64,000 nucleotides of DNA from Vandiemenella viatica (GCA_031002005.1 JARYHS010008074.1:349890932-349954931), one strand, 5' to 3'. Counted from the stretch's first letter, positions 22,331-34,813 are shown. The notes: a model not told the origin generated them from the letters alone. Numbers and translations are program-made.

Positions 22331-22484
22331 GAAAATGAGTTTCTCTTTTGTACGACAGGTATTGTTTCTACGAGTATACAGGAACGATTATGACATTCTC
22401 GGGAAGCGAAGTTGAAAACCTGCATTTCGATGCTGACACTTGCCAGTAGGTCCGCGGTTGTTTGGTTGATTGCGGTACACCTCC

Positions 22485-22625
22485 GACAGAAGATTAGCAG
22501 TCGGCGCGGCGGGGGCGGCTGGCCGTATTGACGGATGCGCGCGCACTTTGCCTGCCCTTTGGTCGTGGTCGTGGCGAGTGGAGAGGCGCCAGTCCCAGGC
22601 GCCGGCGCTTCCTTCCGGATACCAC
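22485..22625. promoter_or_regulatory. CpG-rich patch, possible promoter or first exon
   Basis: About 18 CpG dinucleotides in roughly 130 bases, including GCGCGGCGGGGGCGG and GGATGCGCGCGCAC, in otherwise AT-rich DNA. A splice-donor-like GTGAGTA follows at about 22629. Open frames overlap on both strands (the minus one spans 22327-22866), but none has a recognisable domain. It could be the start of a host gene or simply a young GC-rich insertion. Confidence 0.3.
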
Positions 22626-22629
22626 ACTG

Positions 22630-24245
22630 TGAGTACCACATGGACAGTAGCCAAGCCGTGTTAGGCTTACAATTAGACAATTTCTTGTACAGCGCATTGT
22701 TTAAGCGGGAGACGTGTTGTTTGTCAATACACTGCACCAGCATCAAAACACTCTCCCCCATAACATATGGTTCACACTTCCACAAGGTACTACACTTACA
22801 AGTTTCCTGACTACCCCGAATTATTGTTTTATTTGTACCGGTAGAATGAATCGATGAGCATGGCATTTGTTTCCACAGCTTTAGGCAGAAATCTCACGTC
22901 GAAGAGAACTTACTGCTGCTTGGTTTCATTGCAAATGAAACCAAAAAAATCACACTTTCTAGTATGTACGATTTATTGATGACCTACAACATAACCTGAA
23001 CATTGCTGCCACTGAAGTCAGTTTCCTTTCGTGTGACAAACATGTGATTAGCTCAGCTGGAAGTGACTACAGTATTATTACTACTCCGTGATTCATTAGA
23101 AATGGGTGATGGACGGTGTATTGCATCTGTCCTAATGTTTAATTGTTTACGCATCGGAAGGGATATACAGGACATGGCAGGAGGCGCCAATGGGCTAGTT
23201 TGAGGAAACATACCCGACATTGCCTGGAGCGATCTGGAAAAATCGTGGAAGAGACAGATCCGGATAACTGGCGCGGTTTCTCGAGACCTACTCTTGTTTT
23301 CTCTCTTGATCAATCCTTCCTATTCCATTCCCTAATCGCTCGTGGAAAAAATAAGTATAGAAAAGAATCGGTTATGGCTCTGGTTTTTCTTATTTCCTCT
23401 GTCATACCTAGATATGAATGTTTCTATCATTGAAATTAGTTTTTCAACCAAATCATCAATATTTTCCAAGTGAGAATTTTTTATGATTGCAACTTATTTT
23501 CATTCCTCCTTTTTCAATATATGCTTTCCTTTTTCTTCGACTTTAAATAATATGTTTCCTATGAAATCTAATTTGCTTCAGCACTCTACCCGAAATCCTT
23601 GATACCAGTGATGAGAAAGTAAAGCTGGGGCTTAACGACCTGATAACGCCACATCTTCGTAAGCCAGCATGGTGCAATACTCACAGATGGGTCACACAAC
23701 CGGCTAGTCCACTCCCTTACTTAACTCAACACTTGAATTTAAATAAAAATAAAAAAAAACAACAACAACCAGGGACGCTCAGTTGTCCGGATGACGGCAT
23801 CAGCCGGAAATTAAGAATAAATTTCTGTAGCTTCTAAGGTCACCAATGAAAATTAGCACCATTAAAGTTTACACTAAAAAGGTCGAACGATGATTGCTCA
23901 TATTAATGAGGAAATCCGTATTCTGGCAATAATTTTCTTGGTCGCCCATAGAGACTTTAAAGTCAGTAGAAGTAATAACTATGAGGTCTCTAGTTTAGAA
24001 AATACGTTATAACTACTGAATTAACAAGTGTGGAGAAGCTTGCATAGCTGTAAAATGAAAATATAAAGATGTTGAATAATATAATAAACTTGAAACAATC
24101 AAGTAATTTAAAGTAAACATGCTTGTAACACATAAGTAGATCTTCACGGAAATTATCACCGGACACAAGTTATGTTTTTTTTATTTATACGAATTAAGTT
24201 ATAAATTTCATCGGAGACTGGAAAGCTGAAAATAAAGTTTATACT
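22630..24245. other. No recognised gene; possible degraded SINE
   Basis: At about 23150-23285 (minus strand) weak traces of the SINE body occur (ATTGCCTGGAGCGATCTGG, then AATCGTGGA). Elsewhere nothing is recognised. Confidence 0.35.
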
Positions 24246-24501
24246 GAGCGTGGTGGGTGAGCGTTTAACGTTCTGGCCTCACATTCGGGAGGACTCGGGT
24301 TTGAATCCCCGCCCGGGAGTCCAGATTTGGATTTTCCACAAGCCACGGTTTCCCCAATTCACTCCAGGCAAATTCCGGGATGCTTCCTTCAAAAGGCCCT
24401 GGTCGAATTCATTCCCGTTCCTTATCCCCAATCCCATCCCGCCTCTCATAACCTCGACGTCGACAAGGTGTATAGCCATAAGCAAAAAAAAAAAAAAAAA
24501 A
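24246..24501 (+). mobile_element. tRNA-derived SINE, near full length
   Basis: Begins with a tRNA-like head: box A region GCGTGGTGGGTGAGCG and box B GGGTTTGAATCCC, the internal RNA polymerase III promoter. The family body (GGTTTCCCCAATTCACTCCA, GGATGCTTCCTTCAAAAGG) follows, then the CCTCGACGTCGACAAGG tail and a poly-A tract at 24484-24501. This is the best plus-strand copy of the family that recurs throughout the window. Confidence 0.9.
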
Positions 24502-24582
24502 TTATTCTTGAACGCGAATTTGAATACAAGAATTGCCATTAACAGTAAAACGAAGTTTCGAACATATGGCATCCAGTATTAG

Positions 24583-25280
24583 GTTAAAGTACCTGGGTGA
24601 CCGATCTTCGCTCGGCATCTTTCGATTTCTGCACAGTTAACTAACATCAGTAGGCTTTCTGGTACCTGAAGCTTCTACTTAATGAGGTTAGAGCCGTTTT
24701 CAAGAAACCAAATACAAAAATTGCTCCTTTAAAAATAAAAAAATAAAAAAAATAAAAATCTCGTTAATCCATTTGTGAGACCGCCTCATAACTTGCTTTC
24801 AAAGAAAAATGCTATTATTAGGGATTAATTAATGGTGCGAGATTTGTGGTAATTCAAGGGATTCTACGATAACCCTTGATGATAGATTCTTATGTAACTC
24901 GACGAGAAAAATTGAAAGTAAAATATTTTTTTTTTTATATCTCGCTTAGATCTCGAGATATCGTATCTCAAAATTTGACGTGGTTGGTTGAAATGCGATC
25001 TGAACCAGAAAATAAATTTCGCCATATGAAACTTGTCGAGACAAATCAAAAATAGAATTTATTTTTCTGATATATCGCTTAGTTCTCGAGATATTATAGA
25101 TCTCAAAAAAAGCGAAGAGGTTAGGATTAGATTCGGCCTGGACCAAAAAAAAAATCCACTATAACCACTATGTCTATATAGTGGAAATGTACTTTCAATG
25201 TTTTATTTTGTTCCTAATGGTTGTTGTTAGGTTGAAATACGGCTTGGACCAGAAGAAACGTCGCCAAAAGCACAAGAAAC
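24583..25280. repeat. Diverged tandem-like repeat
   Basis: Motif units of the type ATATCGCTTAGTTCTCGAGA followed by a (G)ACCAGAA(G)AAA block recur near 24950, 25075 and 25240, spaced roughly 120-160 bp. The same units appear at 48950-49760. The left edge (AGTACCTGGGTGACCGATC...CTCGGCATCTTTC) is shared with about 52938-52980. Confidence 0.5.
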
Positions 25281-26944
25281 TGTACCTATAACTGATTTAA
25301 GAACATTTATTCTTTATTTTAGATATCGATGATTACTTTATAACTGGTACCGGTAATATTATTTTCAAAGAAGTTTCTGTAAAGTATCACCTCTGACAAA
25401 ACCAATGATAAATCTTTAATTATCTTCCTTTTTAAATGTTTTACAATTAAAGTTGCAGTCCTAATATTTCCACAGGTCATCCAGTATACAAGAACTGTTC
25501 GTTTAAATATTCTTTGAAATCAAAGATAATGTATTTGTAAGCTTTCTGGTACATGAATTGTCTACGATATGGCACTAGTGCCGTTTTCGAGGTACCGAGT
25601 GAGAAAATTGTTCCTATTTTGTAAACTCGCTTTTTTGTAGGGAAGACAACTATTTAGGTAATCTTACAAGTCAAAACGTTATCTAAATATCAAATTCCAT
25701 CCAAATCGTCACAGCCGTTTCCGAGATCCGAAATATATATATACATCAATTGCTCGTTTAAAGATATAAGAAAGATAAGTAACAGGAAAAGTATTAAAAA
25801 AATGTATACGACACTATCCCAAGAATTTTATTTTAGTTGGATTTAAGTGCGCCGACATCAATTTATTACACGAGACAGAAGAACGTTTGGGACATAAAAA
25901 AAAAAAAATAAATAAAATATGGATTTTGAAAGGATTTGTATTGCAACACGGTAGTTGCGATATTTTCATCTTCACAGCAGTTCTAACAAGCGATGGTGAG
26001 AATTTTTATCAATTACAAATATTTTTCTCATCTAAACTGAAAATATTAACTGAAGTTATTAATTTTAAAAAATATGATATTTCGGATAGTCTTATTAAAA
26101 GTATTAGCTTTTTATTTTGAAATTTTGCCAAGACAACACGCGACGGCTGAATAAAAATAATCAATTAGTTATTTAATCATCATTTTTGATTACGTATTAG
26201 TTCGATGCATTGGCACGTGACAACTATGTTTGATTGATTCAGAACTTTAAAATTCACGGCTTTTTTTGCCTCTTTGTAACATTATTATCACACTGAGTTA
26301 AATATAGATAACATCTGTTTCTAGTATTTTTAGCCAGCAATCGTTTCGTTAGCATCATGTTCCAGCCAACGAACAGTACAGGTAAAATAGAGCAACGATC
26401 TGCAGACCGTGTACCGTTTCCCTCACAGCCCAGCAGTCCTGTCACTGGACCTTGGCGAGAGTCGGTCTTTTTATCTGACCGCAGCCCCGTCAGGTGTGCG
26501 GAGGTCACAGAAAGCAGCCACCTCCAACAAGGTCGTAACGTGATTCGTTCGGGCTTCCCGGATTTCGCTGTTGAAGGCACAGGTGTGTTGAGTCTTAAGC
26601 TGGTTTGACGCAGCTTTCGCCATTTACTGCAGTTCAGCCACGAAACAAAAACAATTAAGGAATTACTTCTCGTTTCCAATCCCCCTGAAAATTTTTTATC
26701 TTAAGAAAACAAGAGCATTACTTATTTGGTTTATAAGAAATACTGCACAAGATATGATAAATATGACATACTCAGAAACCATACGTTGGCTTTAGAACAT
26801 AATTTGTCTCATAAGTAACACGGGACTGTACTTGTTATTGGATGTGCTTGGAGAAAAGGTCTATGCGTGCAGCTCCTTCACGTTTTTTATTTCAAATCAT
26901 TCATTTACTTCCAATATTCAATGCTGGACTCCTTAACCATATAC
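25281..26944. other. No recognised gene
   Basis: Includes a GC-richer stretch at 26350-26620 with a 141-codon minus-strand open frame (26254-26679) of no recognisable family. Low-complexity A/T tracts occur near 25740 and 25898-25915. Confidence 0.4.
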
Positions 26945-27600
26945 ACTGAGGTGCCATCAAACATGGGATACCTCTTAATACCGTGTGGAACCCCCTCCTG
27001 CAACCCAACCTGACATTGACTCAACAAGTCGTCGGAAGTTCCTGTCAGCCATGCTTAGTGTACATAATTGTGAAGTTTTGCCGCTGCAGGACATTCTGCT
27101 CGAACCGATCTTTCAATCTTGTCCCATATATGTTCGATTGGATTCATATCTGGCGATCCGGGTAGTCAAATAAGTCGCTGGAATTCTCCAGAATGTTCTT
27201 CAACCCAATCACGAATGATTTTGTGGCCGGTGACATGGTGCATTGTCGTTCTGGAACAGTCCATAGTTTTTTTTCTGAAGTTGAAGACCATACAGTTAAA
27301 CATAACCATTTTCAGTCAATGGTCGGTTCTCTTTGGCCAGAGGTCCCATGCCAGTATGGAGCCACCACCAGCTTGCACAATACATTTCTGAAAACCTCGC
27401 ATCATTGTCTCTTGGGGTCTGCACCACATTTGAACATTACGATCAGTTCTTACTGATTGTGATCGTGACTCATCTGACAGCCTTTTTCCCGCCGATCCAA
27501 CCGTTTTGTTAACGAGCCCAAGAGAGGAGCTGCAGCCGAAAGCGTTTTGTTAGTAGAGACACTCGCGCTGCTGCCATATCCCATGAACGTCAAAGGATCT
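26945..27600 (-). mobile_element. Tc1-type transposon remnant
   Basis: The left end reads TA then CACTGAGGTGCCATCAAACA, a Tc1-type terminal repeat. The minus strand carries broken pieces of the transposase: QNDNAPCH (second Asp), LPGSPDMNPIEHIWDKIE region (catalytic Glu, with a stop before it) and downstream residues. A weaker inverted match (CATATCCCATGAACGTCAA) near 27571-27590 may be the other terminus, in which case the element is internally deleted. Confidence 0.7.
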
Positions 27601-28469
27601 AGCGGAATAAGACAGTGAAAAGTGACCCTGGCCCATCCCGTTCATGGGGCATACCAGTTCATAGATCTTGGTTAGCATAGCCTTCGTACCGATTTTTATT
27701 TCAATGCCGCCACTCTAGGGGGCGCCACGAGGGTGAATGTGCCATTGGCGCCTTAATGCATAACTCGTGAAATCAATGTGCGAAAATTCTGAAAAAAATC
27801 AACGAGGTGCACATTGCTACAGGAAACATCTAGTATTTTTGTGGAATTTTTTTGGCGCATTCTACAAATTAACAATTTATCACAATTTGTTTATATTTGT
27901 TTTGAAATCAATTCACCTCAGTGAAAGTATTTACATTGAAACTTCGTGTAGCGCAAAAGTAATTGTGGAGGGAAATAGGTTACTGAGAATATGCTCCAAT
28001 ATGCTTAATAAATAATAATAACCTCGAAACAATCAGCCCACCTAGACTTAAATAATCTCTGTTCTGCCTGCCTCTTCCAATGTTCAAACATTCCACGATG
28101 CTAAGGCAGAATCTCTTTGTCTATTTTCTGTTCATATCTATCTCCTTACTCCTAAGAAGTCGTCATTCAGAAATATACTAGCAGGTGCCCGCGACTTAGT
28201 TAAGAATTTTGAACGTTTTTATGTTTTTGCACGGAACATTGTTTCCAGGGTAAAAAATAAGCCTACGCCAGATCAGCAACCCTCTACTAGAATCCTGTCA
28301 ATATGAGTTCACACACTAAACATGTTGCATATAAATGATTTATATTTGTTAATAGCTGAAAAACCTGAAAAATTTGTCGTATTCTAGATGATTTTTTCAT
28401 AACATTTTAGTAAATTCAGGAACATTCTATTAAATTGTAGAAGATTCAAAAGATTTTTAAAACATTTCG
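27601..28469. other. No recognised gene
   Basis: AT-rich. Contains ATATACTAGCAGGTGCCCGC at 28174-28193, a motif similar to the one just after the satellite at 29724. Confidence 0.4.
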
Positions 28470-29712
28470 GTTGAAATATGAAATTTCCCGAGGTAGACCA
28501 CTTTTCAACCACCATATCTGCCACATCCCAACGGTTACCGATATGTAACCACTTTTGTGCACGATGGGAGACTCGAAACTACTACCACACGCAAACATCG
28601 TGGTATGCGCTATATAGTTGTGGCAGCAAGGTAAAATATAGGGACACACATTTTTTGGGTTCAAAATGAAAATGCCCTAGGTCGATGACTTTCAACTACC
28701 ATATCTCCGACACCTCCACAGCTAGCGACATGCAACCACCATGGTGCACGATGAGAGACTGGAGACTACTACCACACACAAATACCAGTGGTCTGCGATA
28801 AGTAATTGTCACACGTCTTTGGTCGCAATATGAAAATGCCCTAGGTTGAACACTTTCAACCACCATATATCCCACATGCTATTGATATGTAAACACCATA
28901 GTGCACGATTGGAGACTCGGGGCTACAACTACACACAAATACCAGTGGTCTGCGCTAAGTAGTTGTGGCTGTAAGGTGAAATATAGGACACACATAACTT
29001 TTGTCAAAATATTAAAAAAACCTAGATTTACTACTTTCAACCACTACATACCCCACACCGCAACAGCTAGCGGAAAACAACCACCGTAGTGTACGATGGG
29101 AGAGTTGAGGTTATTGTCACATACAAACATAAGTGGTCTGCGGTAGATAGTTGTGGCTGCAAGATGAAATATAGGGATAGACGCGTCTTTTTTCAAAATA
29201 TTCAAATGCCCTAGGCCAGTGGTTCCCAATTAGTGGTAAGCGTACCCCCAGGGGTACGTGAGGTTTCTTCAGGGGGTACGCGCGGTAGTCTCTTGGCTAA
29301 GGTGATCACTAAAATAATTGAAAAAAAAACACTTTTATCGGCCAAAAGAAACATTACTATCACCGAAATATATTTTAAGATAAACTGTGTTTGTGTCAAT
29401 TATATTATTGTAATCCTGTGGTTGTGAGAAGCACTCTACTGGGATGAACGAATTTATTTATTTATCATTTCAGCTGTAAGGGGTACGCGTGGTTGAGCTC
29501 CTTCTTGCAGTGGTACTCGGGAAAAAATAATTGGGAACCACTGCCCTAGGCTGAACACTTTCAACCACCATACATCCCAGACCCTCACAGCTACCCACAT
29601 GCAACAACCATAGTGCACTATGGGAGACTTGAGGCTACTACCGCACACACATATCAGTGCTCTGCGCTAGGTAGTTGTGGCTGCAGAGTGAAATATAGGG
29701 ACACATACTTTT
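28470..29712. repeat. 188-bp satellite, five monomers, one interrupted
   Basis: Using the anchor TAGTTGTGGC, monomers occur at 28615, 28803, 28960, 29148 and 29672. Spacings are 188, 157, 188 and 524; subtracting the 327-bp insertion and its 8-bp TSD from 524 gives 189. The 157-bp spacing reflects a deletion of about 31 bp. Monomers are clearly diverged from each other, so the array is old. Confidence 0.9.
29217..29543. mobile_element. hAT MITE inside the satellite
   Basis: 327 bp with terminal inverted repeats CAGTGGTTCCCAATTA and an 8-bp TSD, CCCTAGGC, at 29209-29216 and 29544-29551. There is no coding capacity. Ends and TSD length identify the hAT superfamily. Confidence 0.95.
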
Positions 29713-30529
29713 ATTTTTGTATATATACTAGAAGAGTTCCCGGCGTTGTCCGCTGTGATCTAGGTTGATTTGCCCACACAGTAAACATTAAAGTTTTCTG
29801 CATTTAGAAGCAAATTCGTCAATCGCTCCATTTTATATACTTATTAGAACGACTAACCCTCGGTGTAGCAGAGATGGGGCTGGGGTTGATTTATTCCAGC
29901 AATATTTTTAGCCGCCCTATCAGAAACATGTGTACCAAGATTCATCGAAATAACCACAGCGATTCGTGCAGCAGTAGTAACAATGAATTTTTCAGGAAAT
30001 GTGGAAATAAATTAAAAATACCGGAACTAAATGTTTTAAACAGTTCCCTTTCAGATATGCATTATTTACTATTAACAGCGAATACAATTTCACTTCCCAA
30101 CATCAGAGATTGTAGCTATGCGGCCTAAGATCGTAGCTTCTATAAGCAAAGAAGATCTCGAAAGATTTTTCCATTATATTATTAAAATTAAGTATCGTAT
30201 TATCCACTTTATGTAGTTTACTCTTAGCTTTCAATACGGCCATCTATTGGGTTTAAAGACTAAAAACCAAAATTTAAGGAAGGAAAACTTACATGCGATA
30301 ATATGACTATTATTTTTTACCAAGTATGACGTGTGCATCTAGTTGGTATTTCATCTTTTGTGTTTCATACTATACTTCAGATGTTCACTTACTGCTCCAG
30401 CGTTATGTTACATTGAAGCATAAGATATACCAAATAATTCTATTCAGATTCTAATCTTTAGAACAGGGAAACCCCAATCGAAAACTGCGCAGTAGTTTTT
30501 AAGTTTTTCTGAAACCAGTATACACTGTT

Positions 30530-30572
<43 letters not shown>

Positions 30573-31149
30573 GAGGAATTATTTTACATTCTAAATCTTT
30601 TACCCATTACATGGTAGATCATTTCCAGTTTTAAACGATTATGTTTTCCCATAATTGTTCGGCATGAACGAAAAGTTTACCTTTACCTCCTGCTTAGCAA
30701 GTCCGTTGATCTATTCTGAATCATGACTACTTACAGACTTTCCCAACCTTAGAGAAAAAGGGTGCATTGGACAACTATCTAGTCCTTATCTCTCTAATCT
30801 ACTGCTATTTACAGAAAATCACTTAGTCTTTAAGGTATCCAGAGGTAAAGGAATTATTAGAGCCACAAATGATTTATCGTTATTTTTTTTTTCAGTTAAT
30901 TTGTCAAAAAAAAAAGGAGGGGGAGAAGGATTTTATCGATTTCATGGAATTTAGCCGTTTCAGAGTTCGTAGTAAACAGACTGATTCTGGTATTTCAGGC
31001 GATATACTTAAAACAAGTCAGTGTCGGTACACACTATATGTCGCAAGAGATTTCTGAAATGCCAGTATCCGTAAGTTTAGGATACTTGTTGCGTTAAAGG
31101 TAAGCACACTGACTGCTCCTTGAAGCTGTTTCCCAAATAAAGGAAATGT
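29713..31149. other. No recognised gene; (TA)n microsatellite
   Basis: A (TA)n tract lies at about 30536-30567. The rest is AT-rich with short open frames and no recognisable similarity. Confidence 0.45.
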
Positions 31150-31300
31150 TAGAAGGCATGCATGTCACCCACCAAATTAATGGTTAAATAAAGTAATAAT
31201 GACTAGCATGAAACCAAGCTTCATCTACAAACAATGTAATGTTCGTCACCAAGTTCTGAAACCATTCGAAATGGACCTTTCTTCCCTGTCCATCCAACGA
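31150..31300 (-). pseudogene. Possible Tc3-like transposase fragment
   Basis: The minus-strand reading gives VHFEWFQNLVTNITLFVDEA then WFHAS, reminiscent of the region around the first catalytic Asp in Tc3-like transposases (normally FTDEAWFH). A stop follows within ten codons. It is only a short match, so the assignment is tentative. Confidence 0.4.
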
Positions 31301-33905
31301 CTTAAATTCGCGTGCGGTGATTTTGCCTTAAGCCTTCTTGCCACCGCCTATTAAGTTCAATAGGACACCGATAGTCATAGAAACTAGAAAGTATCGGCAA
31401 TGATTTCTTTTAGATATCTTTTCCCAGGCAAACCATTTCGTCCGTCGTTGGTGGTTTGCCGCTTCCATGGGCATACAGATCACTTTCATTCCTTTGTAGC
31501 ATTTTCCTCTAATAAGTGATTGTTTGCTTTCGGATTTTTTCCACAAATGAAGTTTAATATTGCTTTAGTGAAAGTGGCGGTATATGTGAACTGTAACCAT
31601 TCCTTCATTGATTAAAAAAACTGTCAACTATGACCATATCTATCGACCATACTCTAGGCGATAAAAACTGGCAACAAGTGAGAAAATAAGTGTATGCATA
31701 TTCAGAATTCATTTAAATACCCCCATTCTTTGTTATCACTATTTCAATAACTATTGTGACACCTGGAAGTAAAAATTTTGGAGTATTTCATAAAAATGGT
31801 ATGGATGTAAATTGTTATTTTCAATGTTTCTTAAAGGCTGCGAGAGATAAAAAAATTTGGAAAAAAATCGTATAATACAAATTTCGTGTTTACAACTGGA
31901 ATCACAGGGCTTGAGGTGTTTTATTCTATTGGAGTATGAGGTTTTTGTTACTATTTATTACTTTGATTTACTTTGTGACAGTGCCAGCAATTTAAATTTA
32001 TATAGTTCTTCAAAATCAAGTTTAAAGAGACTTCGACATTGGTAAACCACCTCTTAATTTTTCTTCTGATGTGTCGGAGCCCAAACAATAATAATAAACA
32101 TTTTACTTTTCTTCTGATGGCGATTATTATTGTTAAATGCGATGGAGCTCAAGCACAGGCAGCTGTTTCCTCAAACACCTAGATTCGCACTTTACGAATT
32201 TTTACTTTATTTCTTCACTGTTTCGGTAAATTCATCATCTCTTTCCTCTATAAGTTAACTAAAATTCTTAACTAGCTTAACTACAAATACTTTCCAATTT
32301 CCTTAAGCTTGAAATCAAGTGTTAAATTTCAATCGTAACCATCTCTATCATTCCACATTCTGCTCCTAATCTTTCACCCAACATCTGTCTCCGATAAATG
32401 CCTTATACACAGGTGTCTCCTGTTTTTTAGTATTTCCTAACCTCCTTTATCATATCAGTTACTTATTACGATCTGTAGCGATTTCCGCAAAGAAAACTAG
32501 CCGTCCTCCGTTGTAGACCCCACAAATACTCGTGTATTATTTGACTTACTGAATGTGGGTCCCATACTGTCACAACAAACTATCTCTTGGGCGGTAATGT
32601 TATAGTTTACTATTAAGTTGCGTCTCATCACAAGTTAGCGACTGTATTCACTTTGGCCTTTATGTCTGCCAAAAGATACTGATAAAACATTCGTAAGGAT
32701 AGAGTCAAAACGCAGATATTGTTGTCTTGTGGGATTTCTATAATACTATAGGATTTAATACAGAATTATCTAAAAAAAAATTTTTAAAAAAAAATACTAC
32801 CAACCAAATTACCAAATAACATACAAGGATGAATTTTATGCGGTCACGAAAAAACATAGTGGTATTTAGTAAGTGATCGGTATTGCAGGATAATTATTTG
32901 AAAATTGCCAAATATCATCCACTAGCTATGTCACAAAATTATTATGATATGTTTAGTTGTTGCTAGTCGCTTACTGCGGCGATTGCTGTCGATAACAACC
33001 CAACTCCTACATGAACATCAGCAGTATGAACAGGATCACGGCAGCAACTTCGAGCCATGACAAAACCAGCAGATACAGCAGTCTGAAATATTTTGGTGAT
33101 GTAGGACGAAGTCACGAAGGTGTCAAGCGCCAGTATTCGACATCCTTGAATGCCACACATTCTCTTGGTTCTTCATTGTAAAACTATACCCAACATTTGA
33201 ATGACATATACTCTCTCATTTTTCGAGTTTGCTTCCCACAATAGAGATAGTGGCAGAACGAACACAGCAAGTAATTTAATCCACTAATGCTCGGGGCCGA
33301 CCTCGAAGCGCGGAGTGTCAGGGTCTAGGTTATAAGTTATTTGGTTCGAGTACCAGTAACAGTAACTTGGCGATTACTTGTGGAAAAATAAAGCTACTAG
33401 CACTTTCATCTTTACTAACTCTGGCGTTGAAGGTAAGTTCGGCGGAATTCCCTCACTGCTGGCATATGCTTCTTTGGGACGCATGCAGTAACTAACTGTC
33501 ACGTTTAATGCGGATACTTTATAGGCGTCATCTGTGTGTAAACCGCGTAGTCTATTTTCGACCGGGTGGTAAGAGTAGTCGGACCCGAGGTTTCCAACCT
33601 GAGCATGTTGTATCTCTTCGAGTCCAATACAGCTATAAACAACGAAACTATAGCTTCCTAAAAATGTCCATGTTGTATTTTCAGTCCTTTCTTTCTTTGT
33701 ATAATGGTGCAGTAGTATAATAATCCTGCAAATCTCGATTACAGCATTAAATGTTTTTTCAGGTTAAACGGTCATTGGAAGTGGTTTAACACCTTTCAAC
33801 TTCTCAATTACTTTTTCTGCCTGAGATGTTTGACACTACCGTACGTGCTTCACACATTATAGTAAATATGCTACTAATACTGGTGACATATTACATTTTT
33901 ACAGC
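31301..33905. other. No recognised gene
   Basis: About 2.6 kb with only short open frames. A small direct repeat (TTTTCTTCTGATG) occurs near 32057 and 32107. Nothing else stands out. Confidence 0.45.
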
Positions 33906-34157
33906 TTTTTTTATTTAATTTTTTAATTTTTTATCTGCTTAACGTCTCTTAACAGCGAGGTCTTTAGAGATGGGAAAGGATTGGGACAAGGAATGTGAAG
34001 GAATTCGGCCATGGCCTTTTGAAGGAAGCATCGCGGAATTTGCCTGGAGTGATTTGGGAAACCATGGAAAACCCAAATCTGGATGCCCGGACGGGGATTC
34101 GAACCGCCGTCCTCCCGAATGCGAGGACAGAACGCTAACCGTTACACCACCACCCTC

Positions 34158-34159
<2 letters not shown>
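33906..34159 (-). mobile_element. tRNA-derived SINE, full length
   Basis: On the minus strand: tRNA-like head with box B GGTTCGAATCCCCG, body, 3' tail AAGACCTCGCTGTTAAGAGA and an A-rich end. It belongs to the tail subtype with the TCTCT...AGAGA stem. Its head abuts a (TA)n tract. Confidence 0.9.

Positions 34160-34201
<42 letters not shown>
34160..34201. repeat. (TA)n microsatellite
   Basis: About 20 TA units between two SINEs of opposite orientation. Confidence 0.95.
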
Positions 34202-34203
<2 letters not shown>

Positions 34204-34240
34204 ACAGCTGTTTGTTTGTATTTTCTATGACCTTTTTTTT

Positions 34241-34437
34241 ATTCGGGAGGACGGTTGTTCGAATCCCCGTCCAGGCATCCTGATTTGGGTTTTCCATGGT
34301 TTCCCAAATCACTCAAGGCACAAGCCGGGATGCTTCCTTCAAAAGGCCATGGCCGAATTCCTTCGCATCCCTTGACCCCCATCCTTTCCCGTCTCTAAAG
34401 ACCTCGCTATTAAGAGACGTTAAGCAGTTTTAAAAAA
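34241..34437 (+). mobile_element. tRNA-derived SINE, lacking first part of head
   Basis: Starts at ATTCGGGAGGACGG, keeps box B (GTTCGAATCCCCG), body and the CGTCTCT...AGAGACG tail. It shares subfamily-specific features with the inverted neighbour at 33906-34159. Confidence 0.9.
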
Positions 34438-34805
34438 TGGCTTTTTAATATATGTATATAATTCTGCTCATTAGTTTTGTCGATAGCTGGAGAAGACCTA
34501 TTCCGAAAGGACCATTTTGTATCTTAGTGGCAGGTTTAACGAATGAATGTATGTGCTGCTATCTGCACTTGAGTATTAAAATCTTTGTATAATATGAAGT
34601 GTCTGAGGCGGGAATCCAGAAGCATCACTCAACATGTTTCCGGAAAGTTGTTTAAAAACCATTGTCAGAACTGTCGGAATGCCAGACCCGGCGCTGGAAC
34701 ATTGGAATGTTGTACCTGGACGAGTACAATTTAGCAGGACTTTAACGTGCATGACCAAACTTTCTAAAGAAAAAATGTATTAACAATCAAATTAAATATA
34801 GCGTG
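34438..34805. other. No recognised gene
   Basis: Short spacer with no recognisable similarity. Confidence 0.4.
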
Positions 34806-34813
34806 CCGTAAAG

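Noticed and set aside
22327..22866. 179-codon minus-strand open frame
   Set aside because: Low AT content through the CpG-rich patch lengthens open frames on both strands; no domain recognised.
26254..26679. 141-codon minus-strand open frame
   Set aside because: No recognisable family, composition like locally GC-rich non-coding DNA, no supporting neighbour.
28470..29712. CRISPR-like array
   Set aside because: Units are 188-bp diverged satellite monomers without short identical repeats and unique spacers, and the genome is eukaryotic.
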